Of a stretch of 64,000 nt of DNA, positions 29,136 to 37,587 are shown in pieces. Source of the DNA: Prochlorococcus marinus bv. HNLC2 (GTDB taxonomy: Bacteria > Cyanobacteriota > Cyanobacteriia > PCC-6307 > Cyanobiaceae); contig GL947595.1 in NCBI GenBank assembly GCA_000218745.1, positions 1,042,299 to 1,106,298 of the forward strand, written 5' to 3'. Under the pieces are notes generated by a model. It was not told the origin of the DNA. It made no database searches and saw only the letters and a program-made list of their open reading frames with translations. The first letter of the stretch is position 1, and each line of letters starts with the position of its first letter. A program made the position numbers and the translations under genes.

Positions 29136-29231
29136 ATTCCGATAGATTTTTTAATTTGTAGTTAATCACACTCGAATTGAAAAATATTCGTTTAATTTAA
29201 TAATACATTCTTGTTTATTTATATTTCTTAA

Positions 29232-30413
29232 ATGAATAATATAAAAAAACTAATAGTAATAGTTGGAAGTGGTTTTGCAGGAATTAATGCTGCAATTCAA
29301 TTAAGAAAGATTAATTCTAATTTATCAATACTTGTCATAGATTCAAAGTCTCAATTTGAATTTAAGCCTTTATTGTATGAAGTTTTTAGCGATGAAATTC
29401 AATCATGGGAAGTCATTCCAAGTTTTGATACTATTTTTGCTAATTCTGGAATAACTTTTTTAAGAAATACTGTCAAATTAATTGATTTGGATGAAAAGTT
29501 TTTAATTTTAAAAGATGACTTTAAAGTCGAGTTTCAGTATTTAATTTTATCTACAGGTTCTTCCCCAAACGATTTTTCAATTAAAGGAGTAAAAGAGTAT
29601 GCGTATTTTTTTAACACTAATAAAGATCAGCGAAAATTAAAAAATCGTTTGAAACAACCGTTATTAAAAAATAATTGTAAAAAAATATTTATTATAGGAG
29701 CAGGTCCTTCCGGTGTTGAACTTGCATGTAAAATAAATGATTTGTATAAAACAAAATTCGAAATTAATATTGTGGAGAGAACGGCTGAGATATTGAATAA
29801 TAATAAAATTTTTAATAAAGAAGAGGCTCAAAAAACCATTAAAGCTAAGAATATTAATTTGTTAACAAATTCTTCAGTTATTGAAATTAGAGATAAAGAA
29901 ATTTTAATTACTAATAAATCTGATCAAGTTGATCAATTCCCATATTTTGCAATTATTTGGACAGCAGGCATAAAACCAAATTTACCAGAATTTGTTCAAA
30001 AAATTCAAAAAACTAATAATAGGATTTTAATAAATAATAAGCTTCAATTACCCTGTTACCCAAATGTTTTTGCACTTGGAGATATTTCTATTATTGAAGG
30101 AAAAACTAATTTGCCTATTACAGCCCAAGTCGCAATGCAACAAGGATTGCATGCTGCTCTTAATTTAAATTTGCTGCTACAGAAAGAGAATCCAATACCT
30201 TTTCAATTTAAAGATAATGGAGAAATGATTAGTTTAGGTATAGGTGAAGCTTCAATATCAGGTCTTGGATTAACTTTATCAGGTAAATTTGCATTTGATC
30301 TAAGAAGAATAATTTACGCTTCTAAAATGCCAAAAATTGATAAAAGTATTAAATCTGCGGCCTCATGGTTTTTAGGAAAGAAATCAATTATTAATCAATT
30401 TATCAATAGATAA
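29232..30413 (+). CDS. Type II NADH dehydrogenase (NDH-2)
   Basis: A 393-residue two-dinucleotide-fold flavoprotein. The FAD loop is VGSGFAGINAAIQLRK (about 11-26) and the NAD loop is IIGAGPSGVELACKI (about 155-169). The second FAD motif PNVFALGDIS is at about 278-287. No cleavable signal is seen; binding to the membrane is probably peripheral through the C-terminus. In cyanobacteria NDH-2 enzymes oxidise NAD(P)H with plastoquinone and may act as redox sensors. A 57-base gap precedes the ion carrier gene. Confidence 0.88.
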   Translation: MNNIKKLIVIVGSGFAGINAAIQLRKINSNLSILVIDSKSQFEFKPLLYEVFSDEIQSWEVIPSFDTIFANSGITFLRNTVKLIDLDEKFLILKDDFKVEFQYLILSTGSSPNDFSIKGVKEYAYFFNTNKDQRKLKNRLKQPLLKNNCKKIFIIGAGPSGVELACKINDLYKTKFEINIVERTAEILNNNKIFNKEEAQKTIKAKNINLLTNSSVIEIRDKEILITNKSDQVDQFPYFAIIWTAGIKPNLPEFVQKIQKTNNRILINNKLQLPCYPNVFALGDISIIEGKTNLPITAQVAMQQGLHAALNLNLLLQKENPIPFQFKDNGEMISLGIGEASISGLGLTLSGKFAFDLRRIIYASKMPKIDKSIKSAASWFLGKKSIINQFINR

Positions 30414-30470
30414 AAAACTGTAAAATTTTTTTGCTCACTTTAAAGCTATATTTAGTTAAATGTATTAAAT

Positions 30471-32279
30471 ATGAGTCTAATTGCTTTTTTCAGCGAAAAC
30501 TATGATGCCTTGATCACGGTATTAGTTTTATCTTTATCTATATTTTTATTTATAAGAAATACAATTGTTCCTGAATTAACAGGATTATTAACTGTTGCAA
30601 TTTTTATTGTAACGGGAGTTCTTACTCCACAAAAAGCATTATCTGGATTTGGAAGCCCCTCTTTAATAACGCTAATGGGCTTATTCTCAATTTCGTCAGC
30701 ATTAGTTAAGAGCGGATCTCTTGATAGGGTAAGGGAACTTTTAGCTTCTGAAAGTATTAAGACTTCGAAGCGATTTATTACACTATTGGCTTTTGTAGTA
30801 GCGCCTATCTCAGGAATAGTACCAAATACTCCTCTTGTTGCTTCTCTTTTGCCACTGGTAGAGGGATGGTGTATCAAAAGGAATATTGCACCCTCCAAAG
30901 TTCTTTTACCTTTATCTTTTGCAGTATTGCTGGGTGGAACTATTACCCTTTTGGGAAGTTCAGTAAATCTTCTTGTTAGTGATATTAGTGAGCAATTAGG
31001 TTATGGATCTCTTGAATTATTTAGTGTTACTGCAATAGGAGTTCCAGTTTGGTTGATAGGTACTACTTATTTGGTACTTGTTTCTGATAAATTGCTTCCT
31101 GATAGAGGTTTTAGTAATGCTTTATCAAATAATATTAATTTAAATAATTATTGTACTGAAGTAACTATTCCACAGGATTCTAAATTAGTTGGACAATCAC
31201 TACGCAATAGCAGACTTCAGAGGAGATTTGATGTAGATGTTATTCAATTGCAAAGGAATGGCAAAACAATTCTTCCTCCTCTGGCTGATAGAAAGATTGA
31301 GCCTGATGATAGATTATTAATTAGAGTCACGCGATCAGATTTATTAAGATTAGAACAAGAGCGAACAATATTATTAGCAGAAAAGATAGGCTCCTATAAA
31401 AATAATATTTTTATTAACTCTTCTGAAGGGACAAAGACTTTTGAATCATTACTTCCAGCAGGCTCAACTCTTGCTGGTGCGAGTTTAAGAGAATTGAGAT
31501 TTAGGCAGAGATATAATGCTACGGTTTTAGCCTTAAGAAGAGGTCAGCAAACTATTCAAGAAAGGTTAGGTCAATGTATTCTGCGAGCTGGAGATGTTTT
31601 GCTTATCCAAGCACCTTTGGATTCAATTAGGGGTTTGCAATCTAGCAATGATTTACTTGTTTTAGACCAGGTAGAAGATGATTTACCTGTTTTGCGTAAA
31701 AAACCGATAGCCATTGCTATTGCTTTGTTTATGATTATTTTGCCTTCTGTAACAAATATTCCACTTGTAGGATCAGTGCTTTTGGCAGTAATTGCAATGG
31801 TTATTTTTGGATGTTTGCGTCCATCAGAAATCAAGAGATCTATAAGATTAGATGTGCTTTTATTATTGGGATCTTTGTCAAGCTTTAGCGTGGCCATACA
31901 AAGTTCAGGTTTGGCAGATTTAATTGTTGTACATTTAAAGTTTTTATTAGATGGACTTCCAATATACTTTGCATTGTTTGTTATATTTTTATTCACTGTG
32001 TTCATTACGCAATTTATTAGTAATGCTGCTTCAGTAGCCTTGATTTTGCCGGTAGCTATTCAATTTGCTTCAACCCTAGAGATAGCGCCTAATGCGATAA
32101 TTCTTCTTGTGTTATTTGCTGCAAGTCAATCCTATTTAACTCCTATGGGTTATCAAACAAATCTAATGGTTTATGGTCCGGGAAGATATAAATTCTTTGA
32201 TATTGCAAAATACGGGGTAGGATTAACTATTATAATGTCAGTATTTATACCATTCTTAATAATTTTAAATTTCAAGTAA
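30471..32279 (+). CDS. DASS/SLC13-type Na+-coupled anion carrier with two RCK-C domains
   Basis: A 602-residue membrane protein. An N-terminal block of helices carries the DASS signature around GSPSLITLMGLFSIS and SGIVPNTPLVASLLP. The middle (about 225-400) contains two TrkA-C/RCK-C domains, with DSKLVGQSLRNSRLQRRFDV and GSTLAGASLRELRFRQRYNA. A second helical block ends with FISNAASVALILPVAIQFA and the carrier motif SYLTPMGYQTN. Such SLC13 proteins often carry sulfate or dicarboxylates with sodium. The ligand of the RCK-C domains is unknown. ktrB follows two bases later, implying an ion-homeostasis operon. Confidence 0.88.
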   Translation: MSLIAFFSENYDALITVLVLSLSIFLFIRNTIVPELTGLLTVAIFIVTGVLTPQKALSGFGSPSLITLMGLFSISSALVKSGSLDRVRELLASESIKTSKRFITLLAFVVAPISGIVPNTPLVASLLPLVEGWCIKRNIAPSKVLLPLSFAVLLGGTITLLGSSVNLLVSDISEQLGYGSLELFSVTAIGVPVWLIGTTYLVLVSDKLLPDRGFSNALSNNINLNNYCTEVTIPQDSKLVGQSLRNSRLQRRFDVDVIQLQRNGKTILPPLADRKIEPDDRLLIRVTRSDLLRLEQERTILLAEKIGSYKNNIFINSSEGTKTFESLLPAGSTLAGASLRELRFRQRYNATVLALRRGQQTIQERLGQCILRAGDVLLIQAPLDSIRGLQSSNDLLVLDQVEDDLPVLRKKPIAIAIALFMIILPSVTNIPLVGSVLLAVIAMVIFGCLRPSEIKRSIRLDVLLLLGSLSSFSVAIQSSGLADLIVVHLKFLLDGLPIYFALFVIFLFTVFITQFISNAASVALILPVAIQFASTLEIAPNAIILLVLFAASQSYLTPMGYQTNLMVYGPGRYKFFDIAKYGVGLTIIMSVFIPFLIILNFK

Positions 32280-32280
32280 A

Positions 32281-33702
32281 TTGCTATCTGTTAATAAAGT
32301 GGATTTTAATCATTCTGTTTATAAGCTTAAAGACTTTTATAGAAAGTTAACTGTTCCACAATTTACTATTGTTACTGGATTAATAGTAATTTTTCTAGGA
32401 ACATTAGTATTAAGTACTCCTTTTTGTTCTTCTCAAAATGTGGGACTTTGGGAAGCTTTTTTTACTTCTACTTCGGCTATTACCGTAACTGGTCTTACAG
32501 TAATTGATATAGGCTCAGACCTTACAATTTTTGGGCAAATTATTTTAGCTTTTATGCTTCTTTCTGGAGGTCTTGGCTTAATGGCAATCACTACTTTTTT
32601 GCAGGGATTTGTAGTGAAAGGAGCAAAGTTAAGGACCAGACTTGATAAAGGAAAAACTCTTGATGAGTTTGGAGTTGGGGGTATTGGTAGGACTTTTCAA
32701 AGTATTGCAATAACAGCTGCAAGTATTATTTCTTTAGGAGCATTTATTTTATACTTTTTTGGTTTTATCAATATTAATAATCCTTGGGAAAGATTGTGGG
32801 TCTCAATATTCCATAGCATTTCGGCTTATAATAATGCAGGGTTTTCTATATGGAATACAAGTATTTATGAATATAGAACAAATTTTGTAGTAAATTTCGT
32901 TTTTATAGTTTTAATTGTGCTCGGTGGTCTTGGGTGGAGAGTAATTGATGATATTTGGACACATAGGAATAATTTAAGATATAAAAAACTTACATTACAT
33001 AGCAAACTTGTAATTAGGACAACTTTGAATCTAATTTTATTTGGATCAATTGGATTTTTAATTACCGAGTCACTACTGAATGGTCAATTCTTTTCAGATT
33101 TAAATTTCTTTGAAAGAATACTTTCGGCTTTATTTGAAACTATTAGTGCTAGGACTGCTGGATTTACTAATTACCCGATCTCTTTAAATACAATTTCAGA
33201 TACAGGAATTTTACTCCTGATGACATTAATGTTTATTGGTGCAAGTACAGGAGGCACAGGAGGTGGAATTAAAACAACAACTTTTATAGCACTTATGGCT
33301 GCTACAAGATCAACATTAAGAGGTCAAAAAGATGTAGTTATAAGTAACAGATTAATTTCAGATAAAGTGATTTTAAAAGCTGTAGGAATAACAGTCGGCT
33401 CTCTACTTTTTGTCCTTCTTATGGCAATGCTTTTAAGTACTACAAATACTTTTGTGAATAGAGAAAAATTTACTTTTTTAGAAATGCTTTTCACTTGTAT
33501 TTCTGCTTTTGCAACTGTTGGTTTTGATATAGGGCTAACAAATAAATTAAATCATTTTGGTCAATTAATTCTGATTATTGGTATGTTTGTGGGCCGACTT
33601 GGTATACTTTTGCTTCTAAGTGCTGTTTGGGAAGCTCTTTATAAGGGTAGAATAAATAAACAAAAGAGAATTGGTTATCCAAAGGCTGATCTTTATGTTT
33701 AG
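32281..33702 (+). CDS. ktrB: K+ transporter membrane subunit KtrB
   Basis: A 473-residue channel-like transporter with four membrane-pore-membrane repeats. The four pore loops are visible, each with the selectivity glycine: ITVTGLTV, AYNNAGFSIW, SARTAGFTNYP and FATVGFDIG. The glycine-rich gating loop GASTGGTGGGIKTTTF is also clear. The TTG start at 32281 comes one base after the carrier stop, so translation is probably coupled. With KtrA it takes up potassium, with sodium dependence in cyanobacteria, for osmotic adjustment. Confidence 0.94.
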   Translation: MLSVNKVDFNHSVYKLKDFYRKLTVPQFTIVTGLIVIFLGTLVLSTPFCSSQNVGLWEAFFTSTSAITVTGLTVIDIGSDLTIFGQIILAFMLLSGGLGLMAITTFLQGFVVKGAKLRTRLDKGKTLDEFGVGGIGRTFQSIAITAASIISLGAFILYFFGFININNPWERLWVSIFHSISAYNNAGFSIWNTSIYEYRTNFVVNFVFIVLIVLGGLGWRVIDDIWTHRNNLRYKKLTLHSKLVIRTTLNLILFGSIGFLITESLLNGQFFSDLNFFERILSALFETISARTAGFTNYPISLNTISDTGILLLMTLMFIGASTGGTGGGIKTTTFIALMAATRSTLRGQKDVVISNRLISDKVILKAVGITVGSLLFVLLMAMLLSTTNTFVNREKFTFLEMLFTCISAFATVGFDIGLTNKLNHFGQLILIIGMFVGRLGILLLLSAVWEALYKGRINKQKRIGYPKADLYV

Positions 33703-33720
33703 CATTTACTGATTTTTATT

Positions 33721-34425
33721 ATGGCTGATTGGTGGCAATGGTCCCCTCAAAAAGGGAAAGAAGATCTTACATTTGCAGTAGTTGGTGTTGGAAGGTTTGG
33801 TACTGCGGTGTGCAGGGAACTTATAAGCAATGGTGCTGATGTCTTGGCAGCTGACTACTCAGAAAAAGCTATTGATGACTTAAGGCAATTAGAACCCTCT
33901 ATAGAGGCTAGAGTCGTAGATTGCACCGATGAAGAGTCAATGAGAGAATCTGGAATATTGGAAATGAATACACTGGTGGTAGGTATAAGCGAACCTATTG
34001 AGGCAAGTATTACTACCACTCTCATTGCTAAAGATAGTGAAGGTACACAAGTTAAAAGAGTGATTGCTCGAGCAACTAGCGATCTCCATGAAAAAATGCT
34101 TCTTAGGGTTGGTGCTGATAAAGTCGTCTTCCCCTCAAGGATGCAAGGTGAAAGACTAGGCTTGGAACTCGTAAGACCAAATTTGATTGAAAGACTTGAA
34201 TTAGATAATCAAACAGGTATAGATGAAATTACTGTGCCTGAAGATTTCATTGGAAGATCACTCAGAGATTTAAATCTTAGAAAAAACTACTTAGTCAATG
34301 TTTTAGCAGCAGGACCTGCTGAGCAGCTAACAGTAAATCCTCCTGCAAAATATATCTTAGAGAGAGGTAATGTTTTAGTCGTTATGGGTTCTATGGAGGA
34401 TTTACAAAGATTACCACAAAAATAA
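33721..34425 (+). CDS. ktrA: K+ transporter regulatory subunit KtrA (RCK protein)
   Basis: A 234-residue cytoplasmic RCK ring protein. The Rossmann loop VVGVGRFGTAVCRELISNGA (about 20-39) binds nucleotide, and the acidic end of strand two (ADYSEKAI) fits NAD(H) or ATP/ADP. The C-terminal RCK-C domain begins near residue 165 with TVPEDFIGRSLRDLNLRKNY. It gates KtrB, encoded 18 bases upstream. It ends one base before a convergent ribbon-helix-helix gene. Confidence 0.94.
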   Translation: MADWWQWSPQKGKEDLTFAVVGVGRFGTAVCRELISNGADVLAADYSEKAIDDLRQLEPSIEARVVDCTDEESMRESGILEMNTLVVGISEPIEASITTTLIAKDSEGTQVKRVIARATSDLHEKMLLRVGADKVVFPSRMQGERLGLELVRPNLIERLELDNQTGIDEITVPEDFIGRSLRDLNLRKNYLVNVLAAGPAEQLTVNPPAKYILERGNVLVVMGSMEDLQRLPQK

Positions 34426-34426
34426 G

Positions 34427-34729
34427 TTATTTATCTCTTGTTTGATTGAAGTATCTAATTCTTTTAGGAGCACCTTTAAGTTTAGGAATACTTTGTTTCT
34501 CTAATTTATCTCTAAATTTATCTGTATTTGAGTTCGCGAGAAGTGGTTTACCTTTTAACTCAAGATAGTTCTCTATTCCTTTTTGAATTAATACTTTTGC
34601 CATATTACTTACTGTTCTTGATTCCTCTTCAGCTAGTGATGCAAGTTGATCACAGAGATTCTCGGGTAAGACCACCTGTATTCGGGGCGATTTCGGCTTT
34701 CCGTTTGTTGAATTTTGCCTAGTTGCCAT
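34427..34729 (-). CDS. Ribbon-helix-helix (CopG/Arc-like) DNA-binding protein
   Basis: A 100-residue basic protein. Residues about 16-56 (RIQVVLPENLCDQLASLAEE, then ESRTVSNMAKVLIQKGI) form a strand followed by two helices, the CopG/ribbon-helix-helix pattern. The rest is charged and probably unstructured. Such proteins are usually dimeric repressors and often control their own gene. No adjacent toxin-like gene is evident on the same strand. The divergent gap holds an inverted repeat (34760-34796) that could be its operator. The target is inferred. Confidence 0.7.
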   Translation of the reverse strand: MATRQNSTNGKPKSPRIQVVLPENLCDQLASLAEEESRTVSNMAKVLIQKGIENYLELKGKPLLANSNTDKFRDKLEKQSIPKLKGAPKRIRYFNQTRDK

Positions 34730-34759
34730 GAATAGGACTTCGTAACTGTTACTTATTAG

Positions 34760-34796
34760 TATACACAGTTAGTCAAGGGTAGTATCTTTGTGTATA
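34760..34796. promoter_or_regulatory. Inverted repeat TATACACA...TGTGTATA between RHH gene and divergent gene
   Basis: TATACACA at 34760-34767 and its exact reverse complement TGTGTATA at 34789-34796 lie 21 bases apart in the 114-base divergent gap. The right arm runs into a TATAAT-like box (34793-34798) suitable as a -10 element for the forward gene. The left arm includes TATACT when read for the reverse gene. Two arms about 29 bases centre to centre (roughly three helical turns) fit paired dimer binding by the neighbouring ribbon-helix-helix protein. This is inference from position and symmetry. Confidence 0.4.
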
Positions 34797-34843
34797 ATGT
34801 ATGTATAGGAATTTAGTCTTTATTATCTTTGAACTAATTGATT

Positions 34844-35176
34844 ATGAAACATTCAGCTAAAGTAAATCCTAAAAGCCGTAGGATGGCCAATCAGCGAAAA
34901 AAAAGGTTATTAAATATTAATACTGAGAAAAGCAGTGATGTACTTATTTCAGCTGTAGTTAGTCCATATCTATTGACTCATTTACATCAAATATTGCAAA
35001 AGTCAGAATTTAATGCCAAAAAAGATGGCAGATTATCTCATGCCGCGAATTTTGCTAAATTGAGAAAAGTTTTGTGCCTTGATGCTCGCAGTATGGAGGA
35101 TGCTTCTGCTCAGGAAATCATGGATACCGATAATGATAGTTACACAAATGACAATAATCAACAAAATGTGGCTTAA
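34844..35176 (+). CDS. Small basic hypothetical protein, 110 aa
   Basis: I do not recognise this family. ATG at 34844 gives a lysine- and arginine-rich start (KHSAKVNPKSRRMANQRKKR) that could bind nucleic acid. A helical middle follows (VVSPYLLTHLHQILQKSEFN), and the acidic, asparagine-rich tail is probably disordered. It is divergent from the ribbon-helix-helix gene and shares the inverted-repeat region. The Nif11-like gene follows 35 bases later, so the two may form one transcript. Confidence 0.6.
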   Translation: MKHSAKVNPKSRRMANQRKKRLLNINTEKSSDVLISAVVSPYLLTHLHQILQKSEFNAKKDGRLSHAANFAKLRKVLCLDARSMEDASAQEIMDTDNDSYTNDNNQQNVA

Positions 35177-35211
35177 AGGAATATTGTATTAGTAATAGTA
35201 ATTAAAAAATT

Positions 35212-35442
35212 ATGACGAAGAATGCAGAAAAATTGTATCAGATTATTGATAAAGATTATGAAAAAAAACAAAGTCTATTTAGGGTAGCTTTAAATGATCC
35301 AAAATCAGCATTAAAAAAAATCTGTGAAATTGGAGATGAACTTAATATTAAAGTTACAGAAGAGGAGGTTATTCAATATTTAAGTACATTAGACGATGAA
35401 TTAACCAAATTTTGGTTAGTCAAAGTTAGAGGAGGGTTGTAA
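35212..35442 (+). CDS. Nif11/leader-peptide-like small protein, 76 aa
   Basis: A small charged helical protein. The stretch LFRVALNDPKSALKKICEIG followed by DELNIKVTEEEVIQYLSTLD recalls the Nif11 family (helix, a D-P step, an acidic second helix after a V/T-x-E-E-x), whose members include leader parts of ribosomally made peptides. It ends RGGL, which places a double glycine near the C-terminus with almost nothing after it, so it is not a complete precursor peptide. No lanthionine synthetase or peptidase-type transporter is in this window. A small regulatory or adaptor role is equally possible. Confidence 0.5.
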   Translation: MTKNAEKLYQIIDKDYEKKQSLFRVALNDPKSALKKICEIGDELNIKVTEEEVIQYLSTLDDELTKFWLVKVRGGL

Positions 35443-35586
35443 GATCTTTTCTGATTTAATATCTAATATGGGCTTTGTTCTTTTTTCGTAACCACCCCCC
35501 CCTGCCATCGTCCAAAAAAACCAATAGCTTGGTATTGATAGTCCAGCTGCTATAAATATAGCTACAATTTGTTCTACTCTTTTCAT
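35416..35586 (-). CDS. One-helix small membrane protein, 56 aa
   Basis: The minus-strand frame from ATG 35586 to TAA 35416-35418 encodes 56 residues. After MKRVEQ a hydrophobic helix follows (IVAIFIAAGLSIPSYWFFW, about 7-25), then an AGGGGYEKR turn and a polar tail. The four glycines are encoded within a run of eight G. The helix and turn look purposeful, and the shape recalls small thylakoid proteins, though I cannot name it. Its last 27 bases overlap the 3' end of the Nif11-like gene. Confidence 0.6.
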   Translation of the reverse strand: MKRVEQIVAIFIAAGLSIPSYWFFWTMAGGGGYEKRTKPILDIKSEKILQPSSNFD

Positions 35587-35654
35587 ATCAAGAATTTTAC
35601 TAATTTTATTTTGGTATTGAAAAAGCTAATATATAAATTGTATTACTTTACGCA

Positions 35655-37269
35655 GTGATTAGATTAGAAGGTATTTCAAAAATATATTCAACAGATATTG
35701 TCTTGAAAGAAGTGAATTGGGATATTAAAAGAGGAGAGAAAATAGGTTTAGTTGGTTCTAATGGTTCTGGTAAAACAACACAATTAAAAATTTTAACTGG
35801 AGATGTAGAACAGACAAGTGGAGAGATTATTAGGGAAGGAAATCCTAAAATTGCATACTTAAAACAAGAATTTGATTTAAATCAAAATTGTACTTTAAGA
35901 GAAGAATTAGAAAATACTTTTACAGAGGTTCATCTTATTAAAAGTAAATTGAAAGAAATAGAAATAAAAATGAAAGAGTACAAATTCACTAGATAAATTG
36001 GAGAGCTTGGCAAATCAATTAGGAATTTATCAAAGAAAATTTGAAGCACTGGGTGGTTATCAAATGAAATATGATGTTGAAAAAATTTTACCAAAATTGG
36101 GTTTTTCAAACCAAGACGCAAGTACATTAGTTGCTAATTTTTCAGGTGGATGGCAAATGAGAATTGCTTTAGGAAAAATAATGTTACAGAAGCCAGATTT
36201 AATTTTATTGGATGAGCCTACTAACCATTTGGACTTAGAAACCATTCTTTGGCTTGAAAATTATTTAATACCCTTGAAGATATCAATCATATTAATAAGT
36301 CATGATCGTTATTTTTTGGATAAATTGTGTAATAAAGTTGTCTTTATTGAGAATGGTATATCTCATACTTTTAACGGCAATTATTCATTTTTTTTAAAGC
36401 AAAAACTAATTAATGATGATATTCAATCTAAAAAATATGAAACTCAACAAAAAGAACTTAAAAGTCAGCAGCAATATATAGATAAATTTAGAGCTAGTGC
36501 AACTAGAAGTTCCCAAGCTAAAAGTAGAGAGAAACAAATTCAAAAAATAGAGAAAATAGAAAGCCCAGCAAAACAGTTTAAAAGTCCATCGTTTACATTT
36601 TCAGATTGCCCTAGGTCTAGTAAATCTGTTTTAGAAATAAAAGATTTAAGTCATAGTTATGAAGATAATATAATTTTCTTTGAAACAAACTTAAAAATTT
36701 CAGCAGGAGATAAAGTCGGATTGATAGGTCCTAATGGATCTGGCAAATCAACATTATTCAAATTAATTGTCGATCAAATAGCTCCAGAATTAGGAGAAAT
36801 CTCTTTAGGTAAAACAAATTTAATGATGCGTTATTATGCTCAAAATCAAGCTGATGCATTGGATTTGGATGACTTGGTTATTGATTTATTATATAAAAAT
36901 GCACCAAATTGGTCTCAACAAAAAGTTAGAACTTATTTAGGTAATTTTGGTTTTTATAAAGATTCAGTATTCAAATTAGTCAGACAATTAAGTGGTGGGG
37001 AAAAGGCAAGGCTAGCTTTGGCGTTAATAATTATGAGGCCTAGTAATTTTTTACTTCTTGATGAACCAACAAATCATCTAGATCTTCAGTCAAAAGAGAA
37101 TTTAGAAAATGCCCTCTCTTTGTATAAAGGAACTATTTTTTTTATATCTCATGACAGATATTTTATTTCTAAGGTTGCTAATAAAATAGTCGAAATTAAT
37201 GACTGTGAATTAAAAGTTTTTAATGGAAATTATGAATATTATTTACGCAAAAAAGAGAAACTAAATTAA
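35655..37269 (+). pseudogene. ABC-F family ATPase, one-base insertion
   Basis: A soluble tandem ABC ATPase of the ABC-F group (Uup/EttA-like), which acts on ribosomes. Domain 1 has Walker A GSNGSGKTT and, after the break, signature FSGGWQMRIALGK and Walker B LILLDEPTNHLD. The linker (about residues 240-320) is charged. Domain 2 has GPNGSGKST, LSGGEKARLALAL and FLLLDEPTNHLD. The frame breaks at 35985: removing one T joins KMKEYK to SLDKLESLANQL. The corrected protein has 537 residues, the normal size. The start is GTG 35655. As found, the pieces end at 35996 and restart at TTG 35998. Confidence 0.88.
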
Positions 37270-37434
37270 TATTAATTAACTTTTAAATTAAGTATTTATT
37301 CTTATTAAGAATATATATAGTGCAAACTTTTATATTTCAAAAACTTTACATTTATATAGGCAAGATCACTCATTTATCTTTACAGAATTCTTAGTCTTTG
37401 TTTAATCTATTTACTACTAAGTTTATTATTAAAT

Positions 37435-37584
37435 ATGTTTGGAGAAAATGAAGATTTAAAAAATCTAAATGGTTTGTATGTTGATCCTGTAGAGCATTAT
37501 TTTGAGTGTATTTCTTCTTGTGATATTGCAGATGGAAAATGTATATCTAAATGTGTAGAAATACTTCGGGAGCATAATAATTAA
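37435..37584 (+). CDS. Small four-cysteine protein, 49 aa
   Basis: ATG at 37435 and TAA at 37582-37584 enclose 49 residues. Two C-x3-C pairs appear (ECISSC and KCISKC), ten residues apart within a short acidic helical protein with no membrane segment. Four ordered cysteines in so small a protein suggest a metal site, a disulfide-linked hairpin, or a twin-CX3C-like fold. I do not know the family. It ends three bases before the convergent htrA gene. The regular cysteine spacing supports a real gene. Confidence 0.6.
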   Translation: MFGENEDLKNLNGLYVDPVEHYFECISSCDIADGKCISKCVEILREHNN

Positions 37585-37587
37585 ATT

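Noticed and set aside
30500..32005. Minus-strand frames of 132 and 144 aa inside the DASS carrier gene
   Set aside because: Antisense shadows of hydrophobic membrane helices; no plausible protein features.
35985..35998. Programmed frameshift in ABC-F
   Set aside because: No slippery heptamer, internal Shine-Dalgarno or strong stem was seen; an inserted base explains it more simply.
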